Assembly: GCA_012274445.1 (NCBI GenBank)
Contig: JAAROD010000080.1
Location: forward strand, 2,356,001-2,420,000
Length of the DNA: 64,000 nt
Direction: 5' to 3'
Origin: Sclerotiophoma versabilis
Lineage: Eukaryota; Ascomycota; Dothideomycetes; Pleosporales; Didymellaceae
Positions within the stretch are counted from its first letter, which is position 1. Every line of letters starts with the position of its first letter. Below, in pieces: positions 1-12,182 of the stretch. The position numbers were made by a program, and so were the translations under genes. The notes under the pieces are model-generated. The model did not search any database, was not told the origin of the DNA, and worked only from the letters and a program-made list of their open reading frames with translations.

Positions 1-361
1 AAACTTTAATGCTCACTCCTCAAGAGACAGGGCCGAGAACATGCGAGAAGTTGTGTCGGCTTTTGAAGTTTCAATGTCCGGTTGGTTCAAGTTTCAGCCT
101 TCAAGAGGTGGCAAGCCTCGTGAGTAGCATGGTTTGGTGAAGTGTGGTGGAAAGGGAGTAGTGGGTATTACCATATCTTTAATCTTTAGTCGTACCAACG
201 CAATCCGTAATGCTACTGTTTCGTAGCAGTCTAGACCATGGTTCGCCCGAGTGTTTCAAGTCTTATACAATTCCAACAAACGCCATGCTCATGCAGTGTA
301 ATCGGGCCATCATATAGTACACATCTTCATACATCTTCACCCTTCTCGCGTATTCATCTGC
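1..361. other. 3' flank of TIM14, no gene seen
   Basis: No reading frame with recognisable content on either strand. It probably holds the 3' untranslated region of the TIM14 gene, which is read on the minus strand towards this edge. Confidence 0.4.
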
Positions 362-781
362 TTATTTGACCTCCTTCTCAAGCATCTCCTTGGCCTCGTT
401 GACCTTGGTGGCCAGGTACGGGGAGCCGCCGCGATCGGGGTGGTTGAGCAGCATGAGGGATCGGTGCTTCTTACGGAGGAGATCTTTTGTGACGCCACGT
501 TCGCTGTGGGCTGTCAGCAACGTGTTCCACATATCTTGTTGTAGCATCTGTTGACGTACGGCATCTCGAGGATCAAGGCAGCCTCCCTGCGCGTCATCTT
601 GGGCTCAAAGCCACCCTTGTAGAAACTGCGCCCCAGCTTGGAGCCACCAACACCGTTCTTGCGTATCGCAACGAGCGCAGCGCGACCCTGATGCTGTTAG
701 CTTTTGCCGCTGCAGAGTGGTGGAGAGACGTGCGAAGAAGGCACCTGCGCCCAGACCGAGACCCCACAGCCAGATAGACAT
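362..781 (-). CDS. PAM18: TIM14/PAM18, J-protein of the mitochondrial import motor
   Basis: J-domain subunit of the PAM motor at the TIM23 channel in the mitochondrial inner membrane; it stimulates the ATPase of mtHsp70. Exons are 734-781, 560-687 and 362-503 (105 aa, the usual fungal length). Residues 1-16 form a hydrophobic N-terminus, continuing into GRAALVAIRKN. The family signatures FYKGGFEPKMTRREAALILE and LNHPDRGGSPYLATKVNEAK follow, with the HPD tripeptide that contacts Hsp70. The second intron (504-559) has a GTACGT donor. The first intron (688-733) only keeps the frame if it starts with GC (GCACGT...GCTAACAGCATCAG), which joins ...GAFF to GRAA exactly as in homologues. It is divergent from RLP24, with 273 bp between starts. 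The family call is firm; the GC-AG intron is inferred from frame and conservation. Confidence 0.93.
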
Positions 782-1054
782 GTCGATGTGTGTGTGTGAT
801 GACTGGTCGCAAGATCAGATGCCAGAGAATGCGCCGGCGTGCAGGTGGTTACGGCGATAGATGCTACGGATGATGGCGCGGACTGCGCAAGTTCGGCGAC
901 AGGCAAAAGTTGAGGAGCGGCGGTCGCCGTTTCCCCATTGGCTAGTGGTGTGGGGCCGAAGTCTTGGCTATCGAGGGTCCGCTAGAATTTGTTGCGCCCG
1001 CAGTTCACCAACCCTCCACTCCAGGAACTGCCGACAAGGACTTCCACCGGCACC

Positions 1055-1728
1055 ATGAGAATCGAAACCTGCTACTTCTGCTCGTCGCCCGTGTACCCGT
1101 CGAAGGGTATCACTTTTGGTACGCTTCCACCGCCGACTCTGCTCAAGCATGTTGTGCTAACCAAGCAGTGCGCAACGATGCAAAGGCCTTCCGCTTCTGC
1201 AAGTCAAAATGCCACAAGAACTTCAAGATGAAGCGAAACCCGCGCAAGCTCGCCTGGACAAAGTCCTTCCGTCGCGCGCACGGCAAGGAAATGACCGTCG
1301 ACAGCACCCTCGCCTTCGCCCAGCGCCGCAATATCCCCGTGCGCTACAACCGCGACCTCATGCAGACCACCCTCAAGGCCATGTCGCGCATCACTGAGAT
1401 CCGCGCACGCCGCGAGCGTGCATTCTACAAGGCCCGTATGCGTGGCAACAAGCAGCGCCAGCGCGAGGAGGACCGCAAGCTCGTCGAGGAGAACCAGCAC
1501 CTGCTGCCGCCGAGCGAGCGCTTTGCTGCCCAGCAGCTGGAGGAGAAGGAGCTGGACGTCGATGTTGCCGCCGTCAAGGCCAAGGTCGACAAGAGGCGGA
1601 AGGAGATCGAGCTGGACGAGAGCGAGCTGGACAGCGACCTCGAGGAGACGCTGCCCAAGCAGAAGACCAAGAGGAAGCTGGCAAGGAAGGCTGGCGGTGG
1701 CACAGAGGCTATGGATGTCGATGCCTGA
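1055..1728 (+). CDS. RLP24: RLP24, 60S ribosome biogenesis factor
   Basis: Ribosomal-L24-like assembly factor. In yeast it sits on nucleolar and early cytoplasmic pre-60S particles, recruits the AAA ATPase Afg2/Drg1 and is then exchanged for eL24. Exons are 1055-1118 and 1169-1728 (207 aa), with a 50-nt intron, GTACGC donor and branch GCTAAC. The start MRIETCYFCSSPVYPSKGI and the join to FVRNDAKAFRFC match the family, including the CxxC..CxxxC zinc-binding cysteines. The stretch WTKSFRRAHGKEMTVDSTL is near-diagnostic. The C-terminal half is charged and helical and ends in acidic and basic blocks, as in yeast Rlp24. An ATG-less extension of the frame upstream of 1055 is ignored because the conserved N-terminus starts at this ATG. 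Confidence 0.96.
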
Positions 1729-2150
1729 TTTGGTCTGGGTGGACTGAATTCATCGAGCGAAAGCATCACACGGAGTTTGGCGTCAACGGCATTGCGGTAG
1801 ATTACGGTCACGATTTCGATACCACGACAAAAGCATCCATCGTCCCACAATATCGAATCCGCGATTGGGCCTTTTTATTTCACCCTTTTATTTTCCACTG
1901 ATTATGAACGTTCCACGACATCTCGAATAACGTGAGAACCCGAGCTTCTCCGCTTGCTGAGATCCGAGATCGTCGTGCTAACATCGACACTAACAATAGC
2001 CTGCAGATGTAGAGGAGTGTACCACACAGTGCAGAATGACATCAGAGCGACGACGATGCATACTCGACTATAAATTGGAACGATCCAGGAGCAGATCATG
2101 ATTTCACATATAATTCCAGTGAAAAACATACATACATGACCTAGCTCAAA
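1729..2150. other. Intergenic, no gene seen
   Basis: Spacer of 422 bp between RLP24 and the aldolase-like gene. An AT-rich stretch near 1870-1900 may serve 3' end formation. No conserved reading frame was found. Confidence 0.4.
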
Positions 2151-3076
2151 ATGGTTAACATCACAGGATTGATGTCCACCCTCATCACTGCGAATCATAT
2201 CCTCAGCTACCACAATGTACTCGACTCTTTTGGTCACATCAGTGTACGCAATCCGAACACGAATTCGACGTTCTTCATTGCTTTGCAACTGGGTGCGATC
2301 TTGTGACGACGCATCTTGACATATACACTGATCATCATCTAGGTCCTGCAGTAGTCTCCGGACCACAAGATCTTGGCGAGTACCTCATCGCAGACGGCTC
2401 ACCGGTGAACGGCACAGTAGGTGGTTACGCAGAGCGCTACATCCACTCGGCGATCCTAAAAGCATATCCCGACATCAATGCTGTTGTGCACTCTCATGCA
2501 GAAGACATCCTCCCGTACACGGTCCTTGACAGCATCAGTCCGGAGCCGGTGTATCATATGGCTGGTTTTCTTGGTGCGCTGCTCTCCCTGCTTCTGCCCG
2601 CACCATCCAGAGACTTACATATCGTAGGCCAGCAAGTGCCCAATTGGGATATCGAGACAGCCTACGCTGCAGAAGACCCACGAGACATGCTCGTGAATAC
2701 GCCCAGACTTGGCGACGCACTTGCCGCCACCTTTGGTATCAATGCCACTCAGCCCACCTCACCTCTCCACACCGTCGTCCTGCAACGCGGGCATGGCTTC
2801 GTGACGGTCGGCACCAGCATCGAGCAGGTCACTGACTACGCCTACTACGCAGCCAGCAACGCGCGAGTGCAGACAAAGGCGCTAATGCTGAATAATGCGG
2901 TGGGCGGTAGCGGGGTGAAGTATCTGAGCGCGCAAGAGAGGAACGACACGGCGAACATGAACGCATGGATTGTTTTCAAGCCGTGGAACCAGTGGGTGCA
3001 GGAGGTGGAGCGAAGCGGCCAATTTGTGAATGAACTGGGTACGCCGCCGGAGCCTCAGAGAGAGGATTCTGACTAA
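2151..3076 (+). CDS. Class II aldolase/adducin-family protein
   Basis: Predicted metal-dependent aldolase-fold protein of the fungal class II aldolase/adducin family; the substrate cannot be read from sequence. Exons are 2151-2292 and 2343-3076 (291 aa), with a 50-nt intron, GTGCGA donor and CTAG acceptor; the join restores a GGT codon. Exon 1 gives the family start ANHILSYHNVLDSFGHISVR. Exon 2 has VVHSHAEDILPY and LQRGHGFVTVGTS, which hold the histidines that bind the catalytic zinc in this fold. The gene begins close to the conserved domain, so a short leader exon further upstream could have been missed. No secretion signal is visible with the start used here. Confidence 0.85.
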
Positions 3077-6000
3077 GGAAGTCGCAGTGGAGGTGTGATG
3101 GTGTGGGGTGTGGAGTGCAGATACGATGGCTAGGATAAGCACTAGGAAAACGCGCATGTAGATTCGTCAGCTCAACGTAAACTGATGAGAACCGAAGATA
3201 GGCTGCTTCAAGTACAGTGACTCCAGTTCGGCATTCAATACATCGGAACCCCTCCCCGCCTGGGAAACGAACTGTGTTTCCGCTGCAAAGCACAGATCGG
3301 CGCATGCAATGACCAGCCAAGGCAGACACGATCGAGGCCCGCTCATACCTCGAGATGGACAAGCACAATCATCCCATGTACTCCTCCTTTCTTTACCACA
3401 CCGTGTCACCGGACACCACTTGACTGCTTGATGAGCACACACGCATGTCCCAGATTCTGAACGCCGAAGCCGAGTCTGTCGCCATTGTACACCTCAAACA
3501 CGCAAGAACTCACACTCAATGCCGACAACGGATCCTTTTCACGAGAAGCTGCTGCCCCTAACCCCGTCCTCAACTACGCGTATCTCAGTGACAATGTCGG
3601 AGGTCCGTTCGCTTGGGTTAGGGTCGAAACTAATCCGGACAGTCGTCCCAGTGGTTGGTTCCCGGGTGTTTCGAGGCCGACAGGTACGGCTGGCCCGAAT
3701 TGCACCGTGTAGTGAAGGGCTTGAGGGTCTATGAGACGCAGTGCTGAAGTCGAGATGGGATGACGGGAGGTAGTCGATAGGTTTCCTCTTAACCAATGGT
3801 GCAAAGTGCAGATACATCCATGACTACAAAAGACGATACGCAGCGACGTAGCGTGTACCAAGTCCCAGAAGAACTTCTTCCGACGGCAGTCTTTCTGCAC
3901 ATGTACCGTTTCGTATCTCTCGAAAATCTCCTCGTTCTCTCCATCCGGGCCATCAAGTTCTTGTGCCAAAAAGCCTGTCATTCTCCCGTCCATAGTCCGT
4001 CCACTGTCGAAAATAAGAGTACATATCAGTTGGACAGCATCCCGTTTTGAGCTTGTTGGTGCAACGCGCTAGTTCCTCGGATTTATGTCGTTAACCTGCT
4101 CGAACTAAGTCCACCTGGATACGAATGCGCCGCTGATCTAGTTGGTTGGCTATGTAGATGTGGTGTGACATGACAAATGCAACAGGTTGTCGTTGTACGA
4201 CCTGTGACGTCGTTTCCAAACGTAGAGAGCGCTGCTCGATGCTTCTGAAAAGAAAAGGTACTGGAGACCATAGATGTGATTCCCTTTTTGGAAAAGATCG
4301 AATCTCAGAAGGAATGGATGGCTAGGAGCTGCCGAGCCAAGCCAGAGAAGATTATACTAAGTCATCTGAATCGGCCTGCGTTGTTGGATAGCCATGGTCG
4401 AGACACTAAACACCGCATAAAACCGTCTCGCCAATAATTTGTATGTTACAATTGGAATTCGCTGATCGAAAGGCGTATGGCTTCTTCTTCGCCACTGCTT
4501 TTGATGTTATCTCTCAAGATCTACATTTATGCATCATACTTCTTAGAGGCATCCAATCATGTTTTAAAGTTTGCTGGTCTATACTTTTGGGGGCTGGAGT
4601 CAGCAGCATAACCTGCCGGATGATGTGCACCCTTTTTGTGGCTGTATCACGCGTGTCGGACTTCGCTCCATACTTCCTGACAACTCAAACCCCCACCAAA
4701 CAATGTTGTTCGGATGTCTTAGTTGACGGTGAGATCAATTCCCAGCCTCTGATCAAAATAAGACATTTGAATGGGATAAATGAAGATGACGAGGATGGCT
4801 GGAGACGTAGCGTTCGTGAAAGTGGGTCATGAGTGTGGTGGTGTAAACTTAGAAATTTTGTGAAGCCGTTGGAATGAAGGATGGTCTTATCAGATGATGA
4901 GGTCAGTGTTGCTTTGGCAGTCTTTGACGGAAATGATGAGAGTTTAGCTATAATGACAAATGGCACGGTGCTGAGGACTGACGTCGTTCCGATTCACGGA
5001 GACATGGCTTGTTGAACCGGAACGGCGCTCAAGGTTTACAGCCTCGAGGCATAGACAAAATAAGGTCACACCGTGTTGGACCCGCCAACCTCGGGCATCT
5101 TCAGGCAAAGTGCGATGGACGTGATAACTTACCGTTGTGCACTTGTAAGCTGACGAAAAAGCTATCAGATGATTCATGAATGCAGTGTTGATAGGGCGAC
5201 GAATTACTGCAATTACCTCCCAGAAGATATTGGGTGTTGGTGTTGGTGGTTCGATTGGCAGGGCGTGAAAGAGTTGCGGCTGCAGACTTCGCGTCTACTA
5301 GGCGCTGTTGAACAAAACTAGCAGCATAAACAAGTTCACATATCGATACGAACAGTTCCCTTGAGAAGTCATGACGTGAGCTCAGCGTCAGCGCAGGCTG
5401 ACGACAGGTACGGCGTCGTGCAATAATCTATTGACCGCAGTCATCGCCTAAATCGCCTGTTATAGGGTGAGGTGTCACAACTGAGTCTCGCAAGGCTGTG
5501 CAGCATCGAGGCGACCGGAATGTTTGGTCTCTGCCGCGCTCCCTTTCTGGTGGCGGTTGATCCGGACCCGGATGCCTGGGTCGGGGAATGTGGGAGGTGG
5601 AGACAGGAATGGAAGCTCTAGCGAGCTGCAGCTGCCCGCATTAGCTCATTCATTGGAGAAGTGTTGGTGTGGTATCGTGTCGAACGTTGGAATTGGACAT
5701 GGGCAAATCAATACGTGCTGACGGCCTGCCAATATTCAGCTCATTAGGTTGTTGTTGCTATTTCGGTGGCAGGGAACAAAGTCTAGCCTTGCAGGGGCGT
5801 TGCGTGAAGCGGTCTTTGGCGCGTACTGATGGCGCGGCGGAGGAAACCTTGACGTGCCGCTGGTGTATCGATAGCACCTATCAGATACTGAATGAACGCA
5901 TTGGGGCAGCGCCACTGCACCCTGTGGGACGAGCAGCCGCAAGGCACGTTTTCGGGACAGAGGTAGTGTCTCGAGAGCTGCATGGCGTCTGCCCTGTGAA

Positions 6001-7350
6001 ACCAACTCTTCTTTTGAGAAGTCTACGAATGCTTCAGCTCATTTGGGCTGAAGTTTGCGTCTGTTGTGACGTCGAGTGGTTGGCGTCTTGGAGACGGGTA
6101 ACTGCAGGAAGAACGCGTGGACCTGTCTCCCCACAAGCTAAGAATTGATGTTCGTTCGCCAGCTGCGTGCGGAAGAGGATATGCTTCATCTCGTTGCTTT
6201 TTGGGGGTACACCGCAGCACCGAGGCTGCGGCAAGATGCGAAAATGGAGCCTCCAACCGGATGGAGTGATGGCAACTGTACGACAAACGACGGATCTGTG
6301 ACAATCGCCCAGATCTTGAGCCTTTGTAAGATTTGAACTTGTGGAATAAAATGCGCAAAACCAAATTAGCTTCGCAGCGATGTTTCAAGCCCAAGGATAT
6401 ATTGTCATGGTGGAACTTATGCTCATTGTCTAAGTTCTTCCATCGATCGCCAGGAACAAACCCAACCTTGCGCGCAAGTGAAGTCATCCCTGCTGATCGC
6501 ATTTAAGCTGATACAACCAGTAGATCGCACATATGTTTAAGAGAAGGATCGCTTACCGATAGCTCGCATTGGCAGGAGCACTGGAAAATTTACGATTTGA
6601 GCGTGTTCGAGAATGATTGCGATGGGTGAATAAGAACGCCGTACAACGTTGCGGCTGTAACATCCACAATCCGAACCGTCCTGTTGCAAACAGCTCCACT
6701 GGGTGATGCTTGTGTGTCGTACCGGCTGGCTAGTGATCCAATTGGAGGAGGTTGCAACTGGCTAAACGGTCCGACCGTGATTGTGACAGTGCTCCTGTCC
6801 ATCAACTTGGGCTTCGCCGTCACCGTATGATAGGGCCGTAATGTATGCTTTGGTCGCTCAAAGGTCCGTCATGGGGCATCGGTGAGCTCCCACGGTGTTT
6901 TTCCAGTCGCCAGGCGAAAGGCCAGAAAAATATCCACGTGTCGGCAGGGTAGCCTGTGCAAGTTATGTGTGCACCCCCTGCTTCGCTTCCATCGGAGTGG
7001 ACAGCCGCTGTAGATTGCAGTAGCGCACCAAAGCAAAGACATCGTAACCGTTCGCTAACTTCCACCCTCCCGACTCCCCGCAAGCCAAACTTCACGATTG
7101 CAATTTCGAAAAGTTTTTCTGTGGAGAAACTGTCAAGCTGTCAGACTGGGGCGCCGTGCAGGAACAACGGTAGCAGAAAGACCACGATGGTGCCGGTACA
7201 AAAGCAAAATCTCCGATGGTGTGTGCAACAAGCCGAACACTGAGCAGCCTGTAGGAAAGCTTGCCTGCGACGAGACGCGTCAGAGCGCAATATCCCTCAC
7301 TTTGGTAAGTGTCCGTGTGCCCGTTTTAGTCCCTGGCATCGAGCAAGCGG
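3077..7350. other. Gene-poor 4.3-kb region
   Basis: Only short overlapping frames occur on both strands, such as 3485-3712(+), 4443-4832(+), 5669-6148(+), 6023-6502(-) and 7098-7487(+). None shows a recognisable domain, and I found no splice chain linking them. Most likely this is intergenic DNA with decayed sequence. The 3485-3712 frame (75 aa, ending in Ser/Gly/Pro-rich sequence) is the least noise-like but cannot be supported as a gene. Confidence 0.4.
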
Positions 7351-7664
7351 CCTGTGTGCGGACACCTACCGAGCCCCCCTGCGGACGCCTACCTCTCCAA
7401 TTAGGAACGTTCCCGGAGCGCTTCAGCCAGAAACACCAAACCTTTCCTTCATTTTCAAGCTTAGGGTCATTTAGAGTTAGTATTTGACAGGTAGGTTTTG
7501 TTAAGGTAAGAATTGGAGCTAGCAGGTTAGGGCTTGTAAAGACCTTAGAGATTAGCTAAAATGCAGAGGTTTAAAGTTGGGGTTGAAAGGTTGAGATTTG
7601 ACCAAGTCTATACAGCGTTGGTGACTATCTCCTACTGGGGAGGTAGGTGTCCGCAGGCTACAGG
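7351..7664. mobile_element. MITE-like element with terminal inverted repeats
   Basis: The 28 bp at 7378-7405 and the reverse complement of 7631-7657 match at most positions; both read CCTGCGGAC(A/G)CCTACCTC and end in TAGG. A second copy of the terminal motif, GCGGACACCTACC, lies just outside the left repeat at 7358-7370 and pairs perfectly with 7642-7654. The interior, about 220 bp, has no coding capacity and is TA-rich with few C on the + strand. Size, inverted ends and lack of ORF fit a non-autonomous DNA transposon. A clear target-site duplication was not found, so the exact ends are uncertain. Confidence 0.5.
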
Positions 7665-9923
7665 GCAGACGGCATCTTGCTCATGTTGCTGGAGTCATTT
7701 TTTTAAAAGGTTTGCAGCATCATGAGCCTACAACAAGTTCTGCATCTGACGCGATGATGATGAGATATCGTCAAATGGCAACGATGTGTGTCAGTCTGAA
7801 TCTTGTAGTGCACCCCCCTGTTGATATTTGGTTGGGAGGGGATAAACCAGCAACCAGGGTGCATCGCCGACCAATCAGCGACATAGGGACAGGACAGATT
7901 ATATCATTGGCAGCGAAGGCGTAAATTGTAGGGGGTTGGCTGTTCGGAGGATCAGCTCAACGAGGAACTGAGATGTCATCGTCCACCATGTCAAAAGCAA
8001 AACCTGCAAACGCAGCTCGCGAGCATGACAAAGGGAAGACACTGTGAGGGACGACGCAGCGACAGGTAGAATTTTGACACCGCACAGGCGGTTGTGCGTG
8101 AAACCGGTAATCTGCAGACCCCCCGGCGGGTGCAGCAAAGTTGCTGCAGCAGACAAGCCCCCGCGGAAGCTTGCATGGCATCCGTGTCCATGGATGGGCG
8201 GAAGGCTTGCAGCGATCTGACCGCAGCGCAACTGCGACAGGTTTGAGGGAGGACGACGGCGGGCAGAATCTGCGGAAGTAGAAGCGATGGAACAGGCTCT
8301 CCCGGCGACGCATCTCAGACGTTGTGTTTGATCAATTGAAACCGTGTCGCCGCCAACTGCCTATTGTGGGAAGGGCTGCAAGTGACATCTGCGACTCTGC
8401 GACTCTGCGACAGGCCAGTTTCTAGCAGTCTTCCAGAAGCAAATATGCAAGCGAGAGCAGTGGCTACCGAGGCTCCACTCACGGAGCGGGCCAACGCCCT
8501 TATTACGGCAGTCGGCGCTGCTTCTCGCAGAGGAATTGCAGTCGTCTCCATGCACGGGTGTTGGCTGGATGGTGGGGTTGCGGTCTGCTGTACAGTGAGG
8601 TGGCCGCTGTGCTTTGACCGGCCGGCGTCAGGACACGAGAGGAAGGCGCGGCCGGTCGCAGCAACAACAAACGGCAAGAGCTCTTCCACGTGGAAAGCAC
8701 CCGCCAGGATGCGGTCGTCCTGGGAGGTGCAGATGCAATGCGTTTCTGTCAAGCTGAGCTGCCAGTCTGATGTTCCACTGTGGATACATGGCTATGTAAT
8801 GTGCATACCCAGCAACCTGGGCGGAGGCCGCCCTGGTGGGATCCTGGGCGGCGACGAGGAGGGTTGATTCAGCGGACGCAGAGCGAGGCGCTGTGGGCCC
8901 ACCGGGGAAGGAGTCCCGCGCCTCACAGCCTTCTGGCACTGTTCTGGCGCGGAGCCAACACAGGCGGCACGGCGAGCAGACGGCGCAGACGACTCAGAGC
9001 GAGTCGTGTCGACGGGAAGAGGTGGCTCTGGAAGGGTGGTCGTGCTGTCTGAGCGCAGGGGAAGGGTCGCGGCGGCCAAGGCCAGCGGCAGCAGACGTTG
9101 GTCGACCGCAAACACACTGCATACTGCTGGAAACATGTGCGCGCGTGAAGGCTTGGTCAAGGTTATGGTTGCCGTGAATAAAGTTGCAACTCTATCCAGC
9201 GCAGCGCCTCGTCCGGCCGTCGCCCAACACACCCCAGCACCCGTTGGTTTGACCCCTGTCTCGCCTGCAGGTACGAGTCTAGCGCCGCAGGGGATAGCCA
9301 CTATCGTGGATTCAGCTGCGCAGATCATCCTGGCTCCCTGCCATGGCCGCACACAATTTCTGCCAGATGCAGGCCCGAGTCGTCGACAGGGAGCTAGTTG
9401 AAACAGCCCCGAAAGACCCGTCTTGCTCCCGGCACGTCATGTAGCCTGCGCTTTGAACCTGCGCGCACTGTCGCTCATTTCAATTGTCTCGTCGGCAGCC
9501 AAGGCCATTTTGGCAAGTCAGTACAGGCCCCCTTATTCTGGTCGAGATATATCTAAGGCACGGCGCGCCCTCCGCCGGAATCTCGTCTCCTTCACTATCA
9601 CTCCCTTCGAGCTCTCCGTCCATTCCTTGCCTGTCTCTCAGACCAGCGCGCTGCCCGGCCGTAGTCCACTGGAACACAACGCTATTTAATTCATCGCCAT
9701 ACGCCTCTGCACCGCTCTCACCTGGAAGCTCGCCGACCACCACATTCGCTCCCTCCCACTTTTTCTACCAAGCAACATCACGCCAACTCAGCTCAGCTGC
9801 CGCTCACGCCTGCTTTCTGCTCTATTTGTGAGTTGACCCGTGACATTGGCGTTGCCATGTTTGACACCAGCGTGCAACGACGTGCTGACCTATAAGGTAG
9901 ACCACACATCCACCAACACAACA
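7665..9923. other. Gene-poor 2.3-kb region, GC-rich right half
   Basis: Overlapping open frames of 60-190 codons occur on both strands between about 8300 and 9400 (for example 8364-8867 + and 8792-9352 -). None shows a known domain, and their composition (Arg/Pro/Ala-rich on one strand, Ser/Thr-rich on the other) is typical of chance frames in GC-rich DNA. Nothing else is recognised. Confidence 0.4.
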
Positions 9924-10013
9924 ATGATTGCCAGAGAGAACGAATCCAACAACATGGGCCGTGGCGCATACGACACAACCGGCGCTCCCAAGCCCCCGCC
10001 ACCACCGAAATAA
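9924..10013 (+). CDS. Small ORF, 29 aa, GAYDTTGAPKPPPPPK end
   Basis: A short frame starting at ATG 9924 and ending MGRGAYDTTGAPKPPPPPK before a TAA stop. An internal ATG at residue 11 could equally be the start. I do not recognise a family. It is listed because the proline-rich end and codon use look more protein-like than the surrounding DNA. It could be a genuine microprotein, an upstream ORF of an unrecognised transcript, or chance. Confidence 0.25.
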   Translation: MIARENESNNMGRGAYDTTGAPKPPPPPK

Positions 10014-11190
10014 GGGCCTCAACGGTCCTCTCCCAACGCTTCCATGTTTACGACTCTCGCTCCTCCTCTGCAACTACCTCATCGCAATTTCTTGGCAGAG
10101 CGAGGCGAACAGGTCGTGTTCCGTTGGGAACAGAGGGATGACATGGTGCGCCTCGTAAGTGACAGGACACTCCTTGCCTTGATGACACCCTGACTAACCA
10201 ACATATAGCTGCAGCCCTACCTCAATTCCTTACAACAACCACCATCATTGGCGCAACCATTCACATTCTCTGGCGACGACTCTTTCCACTCGCCTACCTT
10301 TTGGATTACGCCTTTTAATATTCGCGACCGCTTCCCTTCATCAGCCGCATAATACCCCTGCGTTTGCCAGTCCCCGCCCTCCGTTAGCGACGACCCTTCG
10401 ATAGGTCCTGGTTTCCCTTGCCTCCTCCCTCCGTTTAGCGACAGCATCTCCATATGGCAAAAGTTCTTTTCATCGGCGTTCACTATAGATCAGGTTGGGC
10501 CCCTCAGGCATAGATACCAAAACGGGATTTTCTTTCTTCTCACATGTATACGGTAGATCTCCGTTGTCGGCCTTCGTTGGCTCTCATCGACACGGATTGT
10601 TTTGTACGATAGCTCGGCGAGCTTGACTGGATACATTAGATTCAGGACGAGCAATCGGCGCTTTTGCTTTTCTTGGACGGCCATCTTTGGATACGCAGAG
10701 ATGGACCGCCTGCCACGGCAATTTGATTTTAGACAGACAATGCCTGGGTCTCGGATAAGTGTCTCGCGGCACAATTGGAACATAGACTAATAGCAATGTA
10801 CAACATTACCATCATACGCACTTGCATCCTGCTTACCCTCCCACTGTGATCGTCTCAACCACTGCCGTGGAGCCGTTGCCGTCGTACCTGTGACGCCATC
10901 GATGGTCGCCACCGCAACATCGATAGAGCCCAAGACGTCTAAATGCAGGTACCGAGTTATTTTGACGTTACTGAGGGTGCCTACCCTTGCTTGTGCAACA
11001 ATTGGCGGTTCCGCCGCCTTTGGCAGCCGCCAGCACGCCAAGCCAGGAAGGTGGAGCTCTGCACCCCACGACATGGCGCCCGAGTTGCGACCTCACCTCA
11101 AGCTCCCCTGCACACAACGCCTCTACAGCCACCCGCCCTCATACCGCCGCCCTCACTTACTTCGATAAAGCTTGTTGCACAACCGCCAGC
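10014..11190. other. Intergenic, upstream region of ARPC5
   Basis: No supported gene. Minus-strand frames at 10217-10783 lack any recognisable domain. The last 200 bp are C-rich and pyrimidine-rich, as is common in 5' regions of highly expressed fungal genes, and lead directly to the ARPC5 start. Confidence 0.4.
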
Positions 11191-12182
11191 ATGGCTAACA
11201 TCAACTGGCGAACCATCAACGTCGATGCCCTGGACCCGGACAGCCCCGCCAACTTCGACCTTAGCTCTCTCACACCTGCTGTTGAGCCCGTGCCGACCGC
11301 CGATGTCCAGAACACTGCCCAGCAAATACGACAGTTGCTGAGAGGAGGAGACAACGAAGGTGCCCTCCAAGGCGCATTGGAGTCCCCGCCATATGGCGCC
11401 GATGACAAGGGCAAGGTACGTTGTTGCCTGCTACCTCACAACCACCACGACGACAGCTACGCCTGCCATTAAGACGCCACATGCACCCCACTCCGTAGCT
11501 GTGGGACAAGGCCATTGAATGCGTCTCCACATCCGCTACGACATGGTCACGACGTTACCACAGCTATGGACCTGGGTAGCCAACAACCGACATGTCTCAA
11601 CATCGCGCAATCACACACCAAAGCATGGCTGACCAGTCTACCTTGTCTTAGGAAGTCTACCTTGCAATCGTCCTGGAAGTCCTCCAATCCATCCGACAAG
11701 CAGAGATCGCGCAGATGCTGAGCCGCATATACAGTGCGCCTGGTGGGACAGAAGCATTGGATGTGCTCATGAAGTACATGTACGACGTCCCATATATGAT
11801 TCGTCTTGCGCAGCAGACCAGACGCCATGGTATGGCATGTTTCGCTGACATCTTGGATCTATAGTTATAAGGGCATGGCACAAGCGGCGCCAGCTAGCAG
11901 CGCGCGCAACATCACTCCACAAGCAACCGGCTTCTCGCAGGTACACTCACGAGGTGGAGGAGAGGGAGGCGGTCAAGCGATGAGTGTTTTGCTCAGCTGG
12001 CACGAGAAGGTACGAGATTCCCGTGCACCAAAAGTTTCCTGCCCCACTTGAGCATCACCCTTTGCTTCTGGCGGACATGAGCACAGTCGTCAAAGACCAG
12101 CTGCTAACTACTCTGATAGCTCGTGGAGGTAGCTGGTCCCGGAAGCATTGTCAGAGTCATGACGGATCGCCGCACGGTCTGA
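11191..12182 (+). CDS. ARC15: ARPC5, Arp2/3 complex 16-kDa subunit
   Basis: Smallest subunit of the Arp2/3 complex, which nucleates branched actin at cortical patches and sites of endocytosis. Exons are 11191-11415, 11652-11779, 11865-12009 and 12120-12182 (186 aa). All donors are GTACG, and phases 0, 2 and 0 are consistent. Conserved stretches include the start MANINWRTINVDALDPDSPA, the helix AIVLEVLQSIRQAEIAQ in exon 2, KYIYKGMAQ across the exon 2/3 join, and GGGEGGGQAMSVLLSWHEK leading to the C-terminus VRVMTDRRTV. The first intron is long (236 nt) for this window and could hide an unannotated alternative exon, but the protein is complete without it. Confidence 0.93.

Noticed and set aside
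694..744. GT-AG intron with donor GTGCCT in TIM14
   Set aside because: The good-looking GT donor gives the wrong phase with every nearby acceptor and would remove the conserved AFF before GRAA.
8364..9401. Several overlapping frames of 100-190 codons on both strands
   Set aside because: Mutually overlapping, without domains, conserved starts or splice logic; typical of GC-rich noncoding DNA.
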